Shown here one piece after another: positions 26,742 to 35,454 of a DNA stretch of 64,000 nucleotides. The position numbers and the translations under genes are program-made. The notes under the pieces are model-generated. The model made no database searches and was not told the DNA's origin. It worked only from the letters and a program-made list of their open reading frames with translations. The stretch comes from Limnohabitans sp. T6-20 (GTDB taxonomy: Bacteria > Pseudomonadota > Gammaproteobacteria > Burkholderiales > Burkholderiaceae_C), in NCBI RefSeq assembly GCF_003063505.1, contig NZ_NERW01000002.1:186001-250000 (forward strand), read 5' to 3'. Every line of letters starts with the position of its first letter. The first letter of the stretch is position 1.

Positions 26742-26766
26742 CAACAAATTGTTGGCAAATTGTTGG
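26742..26766. promoter_or_regulatory. Tandem operator in the TRAP/regulator divergent gap
   Basis: Two adjacent exact copies of CAAATTGTTGG (26745-26755 and 26756-26766); the first also forms the 13-bp palindrome CAACAAATTGTTG (26742-26754). They sit 46 bp before the regulator start and about 150 bp before the TRAP operon. The MarR-like protein encoded next door is the likely binder. Confidence 0.6.
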
Positions 26767-26811
26767 TATCGAGGCTAGACTTTCGCATCGTTTTTGAAAA
26801 TCGTTGCACAC

Positions 26812-27345
26812 ATGCCCCGCAAAAATTCACATGCAGCTTCAGCCGCCAGTCCGATCGTGTCTTCGGCCCATCTGGTCTCGCCCGACAGCGCCGAGATGAG
26901 CGAGTTCGAGTTTGGTCTGATCGTGGCGGGCAACGCGTTTCACCGCTGGATCATCCACTGCATGGCAGCAGCCGGACTGAAGGACCTGACGCCGCTGGAT
27001 GTGCTGGTGCTGCACCATGTCACGCACCGGGCGCGTGACAAACGCTTGGCCGACATCTGTTTCATCATGAACATCGAAGACACCCATTTGGTGAATTACG
27101 CCCTGAAGAAGTTGCAAGGCCTGGGCGTGGTGGTGTCGCAAAAGCATGGCAAGGAAGTGACCTATGCGGCCACCGATGAAGGGCGCGCTTACGTGCAGCG
27201 CTACCGCGAAATCCGTGAGAGCTGCCTGATCGACGCGCTCAAGGCCGACGATGGCTTGAACCGTGACATCGGCGAGCTGGCCCGATTGCTGCGTGTGCTC
27301 TCGGGCATGTACGACCAAGCGGCGCGTGCGGCGGCCTCTTTGTGA
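26812..27345 (+). CDS. MarR-like winged-helix transcriptional regulator
   Basis: The 177-aa protein has a winged-helix domain (LTPLDVLVLHHVTHRARDKRLADICFIMNIEDTHLVNYALKKLQGLGVVVSQKHGKEVTYAATDEG) typical of the MarR superfamily, an N-terminal Ser/Ala-rich leader and a C-terminal dimerisation helix. It lies between the divergent TRAP operon and the oxoprolinase gene, starting 33 bp before the latter, so it probably controls both. The ligand is unknown. Confidence 0.85.
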   Translation: MPRKNSHAASAASPIVSSAHLVSPDSAEMSEFEFGLIVAGNAFHRWIIHCMAAAGLKDLTPLDVLVLHHVTHRARDKRLADICFIMNIEDTHLVNYALKKLQGLGVVVSQKHGKEVTYAATDEGRAYVQRYREIRESCLIDALKADDGLNRDIGELARLLRVLSGMYDQAARAAASL

Positions 27346-27378
27346 AGCTGGTTTTTGAATTTGAATTTTGAGCAACAT

Positions 27379-30300
27379 ATGACCGAATCCCACATCTCAC
27401 CCGCTGGCAAAAACCGTTGGCAATTCTGGATCGACCGGGGCGGCACTTTCACCGACGTGGTGGGCAAGCGGCCTGACGGCACTTTGGTCACCCACAAGCT
27501 GCTGAGCGAAAACCCCGAGCAATACCGCGATGCGGCGGTGGCGGGCATTCGCCATTTGCTGGGCTTGAAGCCCGATGAACCCGTCACACCGGAACAAGTC
27601 GAGTGCGTGAAGATGGGCACCACCGTGGCCACCAATGCGCTGCTGGAGCGCAAGGGCGAGGCCACCTTGTTGGTGACCACGCAGGGTTTTGGTGACGCGC
27701 TGCGCATCGCGTACCAAAACCGCCCGCGTTTGTTTGACCGCCAGATAGTGTTGCCCGAGCTGCTCTACAGCGCGGTGGTCGAGGCGCAAGAGCGTGTGAC
27801 GGTGGATGGCGAGGTCTTGTTGCCGCTCGACGAGGTGCATTTGCGCACCCAATTGATGCACTGGCACACCCAAGGGGTGCGTTCGGTGGCGGTGGTCTTC
27901 ATGCACGGCTGGCGCCACACAGCGCATGAATTGGCAGCCGCTCGGCTGGCGCTTGAAGTGGGTTTCACCCAAGTCAGCACTTCCCACCAAACCAGTCCCA
28001 TGATGAAGCTGGTCAGCCGGGGTGACACCACGGTGGTCGATGCCTATTTGTCGCCCATCCTCCGCCGCTATGTGGACCAAGTGGCCAGCGAGATGCCGGG
28101 TGTCAAGCTGATGTTCATGCAGTCATCGGGCGGCTTGACAGACGCGCAGGTGTTTGCGGGCAAGGACGCGATTTTGAGTGGCCCGGCGGGCGGCATTGTG
28201 GGCATGGCCCGCACGGCCCAGTTGGCAGGGCATGACAAGGTGATTGGTTTTGACATGGGTGGCACCTCCACCGACGTGTCGCACTTTGCTGGGCAGTTTG
28301 AGCGCGAATTTGAAACCCAGGTGGCGGGTGTGCGCATGCGCGCGCCGATGATGAGCATCCACACCGTGGCGGCGGGTGGTGGCTCGCTCTTGGCCTATGA
28401 CGGTGCGCGTTTTAGGGTGGGCCCGCAAAGCGCGGGGGCCAACCCCGGCCCGGCCAGTTACCGCCGGGGTGGCCCGCTGGCCGTGACCGATGCCAACGTG
28501 ATGGTGGGCAAGGTGCAGCCGCGGTTTTTCCCCTCGGTGTTCGGGCCAGAAGCCAGCCAGCCACTGGACGCCGAGGTGGTGCGCGCGCACTTCGAAAAGC
28601 TCGCGACACAGACCGGACGTGCAGCCGAAGACGTGGCGCATGGCTTCATCCAGATCGCGGTGCAGCAGATGGCCAACGCGATCAAGAAAATTTCGGTGGC
28701 GCGGGGCTACGACGTGACGCGCTACACCTTGCAGTGCTTTGGTGGTGCGGGCGGGCAGCACGCCTGTCTGGTGGCGGATGCTTTGGGCATGTCGCAGGTG
28801 TTGGTGCACCCGCTGGCGGGCGTGCTGTCTGCTTATGGCATGGGCCTGGCCGACCAGAACGTGATGCGCGAAGAATCGATTGAGCGGCGCTTGGATGATG
28901 CCGCCATGCCCTTCATGGCCGAGCGCTTGCAGGCTTTGGGCGAATCCACCCGCTTGGTCTTGCTGGCGCAAATGGGCGGGGACGCAACCCATGTCGACCG
29001 CATCGAGCTGCGCCAGCGCGTGCATTTGCGCTACGAAGGCACCGACTCGGCGCTGGTCGTGCCTTGGGGTGATCAGGCGCAGTTGGTGGAGGGCTTTGAG
29101 GCGGCTTATCGCCAGCGTTTTGCCTTCTTGATGCAGGGCAAGGCCCTGGTGGTCGAAGCCGTGTCGGTCGAGGCCGTGCTGCCCGGCGATGCGCCCGAAG
29201 AGGCCGTCCACACTTTGCACCCCGAACGCGAGGTGCCGCGACGCGACACGGTGCGTGTGTACGCCGCCAACGCGCAAGGCGTGGCCCAGTGGCAAGACGC
29301 TGCGCTGGTGGTGCGCGAAGACATGCGCCCGGGCGATGTGATCGACGGCCCGGTCATCATTGCCGAGAAGAATGCCACCACGGTGGTCGAGCCCGGTTGG
29401 CAAGCGCGTCTGACGGCGCTGGACCACCTGCTACTGGTGCGTGTGCAGGCGCGGGCCGTGCAGCACGCGGCGGGCACGCAGGCCGATCCTGTGCTGCTGG
29501 AGGTGTTCAACAACCTGTTCATGAACATCGCCGAGCAAATGGGGCTGCAGCTGCAAAACACGGCCTATTCGGTCAACATCAAGGAGCGCTTGGACTTTTC
29601 GTGTGCGCTGTTCAGCGCCGAAGGTCACTTGATCGCCAACGCACCGCACATGCCCGTGCATCTGGGCTCCATGGGGGAGAGCATTCAAACTGTGATTCAA
29701 GAGAACAAGGGACGCATGCAGCCAGGCGATGTGTTTGTGTTGAACGACCCCTACCACGGCGGCACGCATTTGCCGGACATCACGGTCATCACCCCGGTGT
29801 ACCTGGAAGGCCACGCAGACCCCGTTTTTTATGTCGGCTCACGCGGCCACCACGCCGATGTGGGCGGTTTGACGCCCGGCTCCATGCCCCCGTTTTCCAC
29901 GCGCATCGAAGAAGAGGGCGTGCAGATCAACAACTTCAAATTGGTCGCTGCGGGCCGCTTGCGCGAAGCCGAGATGGTGGCGCTGCTGCAAAGCGGCGAA
30001 TACCCCTCGCGCAACCCGGCGCAAAACATGGCCGACCTGAAGGCGCAGATCGCCGCCAACGAAAAAGGCGTTCAGGAGCTGCGCCGCATGGTGGCGCAGT
30101 TTGGCCTGGACGTGGTGCAGGCCTACATGCGTCATGTGCAGGACAACGCCGAAGAGTCGGTGCGCCGCGTCATCACGCGCCTGAAAGACGGCGCCTTCAC
30201 CTTGCCGCTGGACAACGGTGCGCAGATTCAGGTGGCGGTGCGCGTGAATGCGGGTGAGCGCACGGCTGAGATCAACTTCACCGGCACCAGTGCCCAGCTG

Positions 30301-31059
30301 CCGAACAACTTCAACGCCCCTCGGGCGGTGTGCATGGCGGCGGTGCTGTACGTGTTCCGCAGCCTGGTGGATGACGACATCCCTTTGAACGCAGGTTGCT
30401 TGAAGCCGCTCAAAGTCATCATTCCCCAGGGCTCCATGCTCAACCCGAATCCGCCGGCTTCGGTGGTGGCGGGCAATGTGGAAACCTCGACCTGCATCAC
30501 CAACGCGTTGTTCGGTGCTTTGGGTGTGATGGCGGGCAGCCAGCCGACCATGAACAACTTCACCTTCGGCAATGCACGGGTGCAGTACTACGAAACGATT
30601 TCGGGTGGCAGCGGGGCGGGTGGGCGCTATGACGCGCAAGGCGATTTGGTGGGCGGTTTTGACGGCACTTCGGTGGTGCAAACCCACATGACCAATTCAC
30701 GCCTCACGGACCCCGAGGTGCTGGAGTTCCGCTTTCCGGTGCGCTTGGAAGGCTACGCGATCCGCCAGGGTTCGGGCGGCGCGGGGCGCTGGCATGGCGG
30801 CGATGGCGGTGTGCGCCGGGTGCGTTTTCTGGAGCCGATGACGGCAGGCATTTTGTCCAATGGGCGCATCCATCCGGCTTTTGGTATGGCGGGTGGTCAC
30901 AGCGGCCAGCCCGGCATCAACCGTGTGGTGCGCACCGATGGCAGCGTGCAAGAGCTGGCGCACATTGGTCAGGTCGAGATGCAGGCGGGCGATGTGTTTG
31001 AGATTCATACGCCAGGCGGTGGCGGTTTTGGAGATCCTGCGCCGGGCGCGTCTCGCTGA
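27379..31059 (+). CDS. 5-oxoprolinase-type hydantoinase, fused A and B subunits
   Basis: At about 1,226 aa this protein combines HyuA (N-terminal half, ASKHA nucleotide-binding motif DRGGTFTDVVG, KMGTTVATNALLERKGE, GFDMGGTSTDVSHF) and HyuB (C-terminal half, FSCALFSAEGHLIANAPHMPVHLGSM, NDPYHGGTHLPDITV, HHADVGG). The fused form hydrolyses 5-oxoproline or a hydantoin-like ring with ATP in the cytoplasm. The ATG at 27379 begins family sequence, though its ribosome site is weak. The TRAP importer next door may supply the substrate; which ring is opened cannot be told from sequence. Confidence 0.93.
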   Translation: MTESHISPAGKNRWQFWIDRGGTFTDVVGKRPDGTLVTHKLLSENPEQYRDAAVAGIRHLLGLKPDEPVTPEQVECVKMGTTVATNALLERKGEATLLVTTQGFGDALRIAYQNRPRLFDRQIVLPELLYSAVVEAQERVTVDGEVLLPLDEVHLRTQLMHWHTQGVRSVAVVFMHGWRHTAHELAAARLALEVGFTQVSTSHQTSPMMKLVSRGDTTVVDAYLSPILRRYVDQVASEMPGVKLMFMQSSGGLTDAQVFAGKDAILSGPAGGIVGMARTAQLAGHDKVIGFDMGGTSTDVSHFAGQFEREFETQVAGVRMRAPMMSIHTVAAGGGSLLAYDGARFRVGPQSAGANPGPASYRRGGPLAVTDANVMVGKVQPRFFPSVFGPEASQPLDAEVVRAHFEKLATQTGRAAEDVAHGFIQIAVQQMANAIKKISVARGYDVTRYTLQCFGGAGGQHACLVADALGMSQVLVHPLAGVLSAYGMGLADQNVMREESIERRLDDAAMPFMAERLQALGESTRLVLLAQMGGDATHVDRIELRQRVHLRYEGTDSALVVPWGDQAQLVEGFEAAYRQRFAFLMQGKALVVEAVSVEAVLPGDAPEEAVHTLHPEREVPRRDTVRVYAANAQGVAQWQDAALVVREDMRPGDVIDGPVIIAEKNATTVVEPGWQARLTALDHLLLVRVQARAVQHAAGTQADPVLLEVFNNLFMNIAEQMGLQLQNTAYSVNIKERLDFSCALFSAEGHLIANAPHMPVHLGSMGESIQTVIQENKGRMQPGDVFVLNDPYHGGTHLPDITVITPVYLEGHADPVFYVGSRGHHADVGGLTPGSMPPFSTRIEEEGVQINNFKLVAAGRLREAEMVALLQSGEYPSRNPAQNMADLKAQIAANEKGVQELRRMVAQFGLDVVQAYMRHVQDNAEESVRRVITRLKDGAFTLPLDNGAQIQVAVRVNAGERTAEINFTGTSAQLPNNFNAPRAVCMAAVLYVFRSLVDDDIPLNAGCLKPLKVIIPQGSMLNPNPPASVVAGNVETSTCITNALFGALGVMAGSQPTMNNFTFGNARVQYYETISGGSGAGGRYDAQGDLVGGFDGTSVVQTHMTNSRLTDPEVLEFRFPVRLEGYAIRQGSGGAGRWHGGDGGVRRVRFLEPMTAGILSNGRIHPAFGMAGGHSGQPGINRVVRTDGSVQELAHIGQVEMQAGDVFEIHTPGGGGFGDPAPGASR

Positions 31060-31167
31060 CGTCTGTGCATCGCGTGTGGCTTGCAGCAGGTCCTTCGGTT
31101 TGCCTTGAGACTGGCTTGGCGACTGTCCTTGCAAGGATGGCCGCCCGCTTGGGTTTTGGGCCAAGTG

Positions 31168-31467
31168 TCAGGGTTTTTGAGGGGGATGGGCCGCTGCTTG
31201 GGCATAACCCAAGCCTTGCACCCGAACCCCTTGCTCTGACAGGCTCGCGGCTTTTTTGGGGCCAATGCCTTTGACCCGCTGCAACACGTCTGGCCAATCA
31301 CGGAAGGGGGCTTTTTGGCGTTCGGTCATGACTTCTCGCGTCATGGTCGGGCCCAAGCCTTTCAAGCCATCGAGTTCTATTTCAGTGGCCTTGTTCAAAT
31401 CCACTTGTGCCCAAGCGACGCCTGCCAGCAAGGCGGTGGCGATGGCGGTTGCAATATTTTTGATCAT
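31168..31467 (-). CDS. ComEA-like secreted helix-hairpin-helix DNA-binding protein
   Basis: A 99-aa precursor with a signal peptide (MIKNIATAIATALLAGVAWAQ) and two helix-hairpin-helix motifs (VDLNKATEIELDGLKGLGPTM and DVLQRVKGIGPKKAASL). ComEA-type proteins bind incoming DNA in the periplasm during natural transformation, though many small relatives have no proven role. The ATG at 31467 gives the signal peptide directly; 12 extra in-frame codons upstream are unlikely. No other competence gene is nearby. Confidence 0.87.
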   Translation of the reverse strand: MIKNIATAIATALLAGVAWAQVDLNKATEIELDGLKGLGPTMTREVMTERQKAPFRDWPDVLQRVKGIGPKKAASLSEQGVRVQGLGYAQAAAHPPQKP

Positions 31468-31585
31468 CTGAGGCGCTCCCTGCGGTGTGTGGCTGCAGCA
31501 CACCTGCAGCTCAGACCATTGTGGCCATCAGGGACAAACGCTGCAAGGGCGGGATCATTTGACAGCGCAGATTTTGAGTTGATCC

Positions 31586-32743
31586 TCAAAGTTCCTCAAT
31601 GCGCCTGGGCGGGTAGCTGTCCCAAGCTTGGCAGCCAGGGCAATGCCAGAAATGTTCTTTGGCCTCAAATCCACAAGCGGCACAACGGTAGCGGGCCAAG
31701 GGCCTGATGGCTTGTTCCAGCGCTTTTTGAACCGGTGCAGGCAAAGGACGTGCTTCGCTGCTGTCATCGGTCAACCAGCGGGTGGCCGCCATCAAGGAAG
31801 CTTGTTTTTCCAAATGAACGAGGTAGCGCTGGTGCGATGCGGCCGCGCCCTCTGGCGTATGGGATTCCAGCGCCGTGATGGCTTCCAGCACATCGATGCA
31901 AGGCTGCTTGGCGTAATGTGTTTCGAGCAGTTGCATGGCGGGCTTGGACAAGGCGGCTGCTTGGGCGGCTTTGGCCAAGCTGGCGGCCGCCAGTGGCGCA
32001 GCCAGGTCCGAGCGTGCAAACAGCGCAGACAAGGTCTCAAACGCTTGCTCGGCTTGGCCTTGTGACAGCTGCAGCTGCCCAAGCAAGATGCGTGGCCGGG
32101 CGGCATCGGGTGTGGCTTCAAGCGCTGCCGTCAAGATCTTCAGAGCTTGGACAGCGTCGCCTTGTTGAACGGCTTCGCGGGCTTGTTCGCATTGGTAGTG
32201 AGCCATGCGGATCGCAAAGTTGGCTTCTCCCGAGTTTTCAAGCAGGCGTGCTACGCGTGCGGCTTCGGGCCACTCCTGTGAGCGCTCGTAAATCGCCAGT
32301 CGCGCCAAGCGTGCCTGGCCTTCGTAAGACGTGCCTTCCAGTTTGCGCAGCGCTTCTTCAGCACGGTCCAGCAGACCCGCTTTCAAGAAGTCGAGTGCCA
32401 GGCCATGCTGTGCACGTTGGCGGTCAGCGCCACTCAAATCCGCACGCGACAACAGGTGTTCGTGCACACGCACGGCACGGTCGTATTCGCCTCTGCGGCG
32501 AAACAGGTTGCCCAAGGCAAAGTGCAACTCGGATGTGTCGGGGTCGTTTTGGACCGCTTCAATGAAGGCGTCAATGGCTTTGTCTTGCTGTTCGTTGAGC
32601 AAGTAGTTCAGGCCCTTGAAATATGCGCGTGGGGCTTGCCGGTTGGCGATGCGCATCTGGCGCAGGTCCAGGCGAGAAGCGATCCAGCCCAATGCAAAAG
32701 CGGCGGGCAGACCCAACAAAATCCAGGTCAGATCAAGTTCCAT
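31586..32743 (-). CDS. lapB: Lipopolysaccharide assembly protein B
   Basis: LapB (YciM) regulates LpxC turnover and so lipopolysaccharide synthesis. The 385-aa protein has an N-terminal membrane anchor (LTWILLGLPAAFALGWIAS), a series of tetratricopeptide repeats, and a C-terminal rubredoxin-like metal site CAACGF...CPGCQAW. It overlaps lapA by 11 bp, as in many proteobacteria. Confidence 0.94.
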   Translation of the reverse strand: MELDLTWILLGLPAAFALGWIASRLDLRQMRIANRQAPRAYFKGLNYLLNEQQDKAIDAFIEAVQNDPDTSELHFALGNLFRRRGEYDRAVRVHEHLLSRADLSGADRQRAQHGLALDFLKAGLLDRAEEALRKLEGTSYEGQARLARLAIYERSQEWPEAARVARLLENSGEANFAIRMAHYQCEQAREAVQQGDAVQALKILTAALEATPDAARPRILLGQLQLSQGQAEQAFETLSALFARSDLAAPLAAASLAKAAQAAALSKPAMQLLETHYAKQPCIDVLEAITALESHTPEGAAASHQRYLVHLEKQASLMAATRWLTDDSSEARPLPAPVQKALEQAIRPLARYRCAACGFEAKEHFWHCPGCQAWDSYPPRRIEEL

Positions 32744-33020
32744 GTGGGGCTTCAGGTGCAGGTGTGGCTTCGGTTTTGGGCGCTTGATTCTGGCGAGCGG
32801 CCTGACGATGACGCCACCAGCGAGGGACCATGCCCAGCACGCCGACCATCACACCCAGACTGAATGCTGAAAGCACCACCAACACGGTTGGGGCTTGCCA
32901 AAATGTGCCGAAAAAGAAATTGACGCGCGTTTCTTGCTGGTTATTCAGCGCAAAAGCGAACAGGGTGAAAAAGACAGCGGCTTTCAGTAGCCACTGAAGC
33001 AGCCGAAGCAGACGTTTCAT
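32733..33020 (-). CDS. lapA: Lipopolysaccharide assembly protein A domain protein
   Basis: A 95-aa inner-membrane protein with two hydrophobic segments (WLLKAAVFFTLFAFALNN and VLVVLSAFSLGVMVGVLGMVPRW) separated by VNFFFGTFWQAPT, which is the LapA domain pattern. It overlaps the following lapB gene by 11 bp, so the pair is co-translated. Confidence 0.9.
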   Translation of the reverse strand: MKRLLRLLQWLLKAAVFFTLFAFALNNQQETRVNFFFGTFWQAPTVLVVLSAFSLGVMVGVLGMVPRWWRHRQAARQNQAPKTEATPAPEAPHGT

Positions 33021-33080
33021 GGAAGACCTCGGAATCTGGCTTCATTCTAACGGGGGGCGGCCCCGCAATGGGGTCATGAC

Positions 33081-33446
33081 TCAAGACTCAGCGCGTGGCA
33101 CAGTGGCGTTTTGAGTGAACAGGTCAACAGAGCCTGTTTTGGCCAGACCACGGGTCTGAGTGGGTGTGCCCGCATCGACGGCTTCGCGCAAGGCTTTGCC
33201 AGGTTTGAAATGGGGGACTCGTTTTTCCGGAATTTGAACGCTCTCACCCGAGCGCGGGTTGCGTCCCACACGCGGTGGGCGACGGTTGATCGAAAAGCTG
33301 CCAAAGCCGCGGATTTCGATGCGGTGACCTTTGACCAGCGCATCACTCATGGCGTCCAGCACCGTTTTGACGGCCAGTTCGGCGTCACGGTGGGTCAGCT
33401 GCGCAAAGCGGGCGGCGAGTTCTTCAACCAGATCGGAGCGGGTCAT
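33081..33446 (-). CDS. ihfB: Integration host factor beta subunit
   Basis: The N-terminal 94 residues are a full IHF-beta: [36 protein letters not shown] with the intercalating proline arm, and [12 protein letters not shown]. It bends DNA as a heterodimer with IHF-alpha. The protein continues about 25 residues past the usual end ([13 protein letters not shown]... to VPRAES), making it 121 aa. It lies downstream of rpsA with a terminator between. Confidence 0.95.
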   Translation of the reverse strand: MTRSDLVEELAARFAQLTHRDAELAVKTVLDAMSDALVKGHRIEIRGFGSFSINRRPPRVGRNPRSGESVQIPEKRVPHFKPGKALREAVDAGTPTQTRGLAKTGSVDLFTQNATVPRAES

Positions 33447-33500
33447 GTTGTCACTTCGTTATTCATGCCACTTGCAGGTGCTTGGCACCGGCCTGAAAAA

Positions 33501-33527
33501 AGCCTGCCCCCATGACGGGGGCAGGCT
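33501..33527 (-). terminator. Rho-independent terminator after rpsA
   Basis: An 11-bp perfect stem (33501-33511 / 33517-33527) with a five-base loop, flanked on the plus strand by six As that become a U-run on minus-strand transcripts. It separates rpsA from ihfB, so ihfB probably has its own promoter or depends on readthrough. Confidence 0.88.
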
Positions 33528-33560
33528 TTTCAGACAGCAAGCGTCTTCAGATCAAAGAGA

Positions 33561-35240
33561 TCAGTTGTTGTCCAACTTGGCACGCAACAAAGCGCCCAGG
33601 CTGGTTGTGCCGGCGTTTTCACGCGAAGACTGCTGCGACAAGGAAGCCATGGCTTCTTGTTGGTCCACAGCGTCTTTGGCTTTGATCGACAACTGGATGT
33701 TGCGGGTCTTGCGATCCACGTTCACCACCACAGCAGTCACTTCGTCGCCGACTTTCAGCACGTGGCTGGCGTCTTCCACGCGGTCGCGTGAAATTTCGCT
33801 GACGCGCAAGTAGCCCACGATGTCTTCGCCCAGATCGATTTCAGCGCCCTTGGCATCCACGGTCTTGACCTTACCGGTGACGGTCTGGCCTTTGTCGTTG
33901 ATGGATGTGAAGGTGGTGAAAGGATCGGAGTCGAGCTGTTTGATGCCCAAGCTGATGCGCTCGCGGTCCACGTCCACAGCCAAGACCAAAGCCTCGACTT
34001 CTTGACCCTTCTTGAATTCGCGCACGGCGTTTTCGCCGGACTCGTTCCAGGACAGGTCGGACAGGTGCACCAGGCCGTCGATACCGGCAGCCAGACCCAC
34101 GAACACGCCGAAGTCGGTGATCGACTTGATCGGGCCCTTCACGCGGTCGCCTCGCTTGGTGTTTTGAGCAAATTCTTGCCATGGGTTGGCACGGCACTGC
34201 TTCATGCCCAAGCTGATGCGGCGCTTGTCTTCGTCGATCTCGAGGACCATGACTTCGACTTCATCACCCAAAGCAACGATCTTGGAAGGCGCAACGTTCT
34301 TGTTGGTCCAGTCCATTTCAGACACGTGCACCAGGCCTTCGATGCCGGGTTCCAGTTCCACAAACGCGCCGTAGTCGGCGATGTTGGTGATCTTGCCGAA
34401 CATGCGGGTGCCCTGTGGGTAGCGGCGGTTCACGCCCATCCATGGGTCGTCGCCCATTTGCTTGAGGCCCAAGGACACGCGGTTTTTCTCGGTGTCGAAC
34501 TTGAGGATCTTGGCGGTGATTTCCTGACCAGCAGTGACCACTTCGGAAGGATGACGGACACGGCGCCATGCCATGTCGGTGATGTGCAGCAAACCGTCGA
34601 TGCCGCCCAAGTCCACGAATGCACCGTATTCGGTGATGTTCTTGACGACACCGTGAACGATGGAGCCTTCGCGCAGGGTTTCCATCAGTTTGGCGCGCTC
34701 TTCGCCCATCGAGGCTTCCACCACAGCACGGCGTGACAGCACGACGTTGTTGCGCTTGCGGTCGAGCTTGATGACCTTGAATTCCAGGGTCTTGTTCTCA
34801 TAGGGTGACAGGTCTTTGGTGGGACGTGTGTCGACCAAAGAGCCGGGCAAGAAAGCGCGGATGCCATTGACCAACACGGTCAGGCCGCCTTTGACTTTAC
34901 CGCTGGTCACGCCAGTGACGAATTCGCCGGATTCCAGGGCTTTTTCCAAAGACATCCAGGAAGCCAGACGCTTGGCTGTGTCGCGGGACAAGATGGTGTC
35001 GCCGTAGCCGTTTTCGATGGAGCCAATGGCCACGGAGACAAAGTCGCCGACCTGGACTTCGACTTCACCCTGGTCGTTCTTGAACTCTTCGAGGGGCACG
35101 TAGGACTCGGACTTGAGGCCAGCGTTGACCACAACGAAGTTGTGCTCGATGCGCACGACTTCAGCGGTGATGACTTCACCTGGGCGCATTTCCGTGCGCG
35201 TCAGGGATTCTTCGAATAGGGCGGCAAATGATTCAGACAT
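33561..35240 (-). CDS. rpsA: 30S ribosomal protein S1
   Basis: The 559-aa protein contains six S1 RNA-binding repeats; the best copies read [35 protein letters not shown] and [36 protein letters not shown]1 unfolds mRNA leaders at the ribosome. A 214-bp leader separates it from aroA-cmk; S1 commonly represses its own mRNA, so this leader may be regulatory. Confidence 0.97.
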   Translation of the reverse strand: MSESFAALFEESLTRTEMRPGEVITAEVVRIEHNFVVVNAGLKSESYVPLEEFKNDQGEVEVQVGDFVSVAIGSIENGYGDTILSRDTAKRLASWMSLEKALESGEFVTGVTSGKVKGGLTVLVNGIRAFLPGSLVDTRPTKDLSPYENKTLEFKVIKLDRKRNNVVLSRRAVVEASMGEERAKLMETLREGSIVHGVVKNITEYGAFVDLGGIDGLLHITDMAWRRVRHPSEVVTAGQEITAKILKFDTEKNRVSLGLKQMGDDPWMGVNRRYPQGTRMFGKITNIADYGAFVELEPGIEGLVHVSEMDWTNKNVAPSKIVALGDEVEVMVLEIDEDKRRISLGMKQCRANPWQEFAQNTKRGDRVKGPIKSITDFGVFVGLAAGIDGLVHLSDLSWNESGENAVREFKKGQEVEALVLAVDVDRERISLGIKQLDSDPFTTFTSINDKGQTVTGKVKTVDAKGAEIDLGEDIVGYLRVSEISRDRVEDASHVLKVGDEVTAVVVNVDRKTRNIQLSIKAKDAVDQQEAMASLSQQSSRENAGTTSLGALLRAKLDNN

Positions 35241-35454
35241 TAAATTTCCTCATCCACAAACAGGACTGACGAACGCGGAATGCGTCGTTTCCAGGAGCTG
35301 ACTGTGGCGGTTGCTTGTGCGGTGTGAACCGCGGTTGGTTTTAAAAATCCACGCTGCCGGTGTGCAAGCTGCACGAAGGGAGCGGCGTGGAAGCTTCATT
35401 CAGCCCGCACAGGGCGGGCTGGGTGGCCGTGTTCGGTGTTTTGACTTGCGTCGA

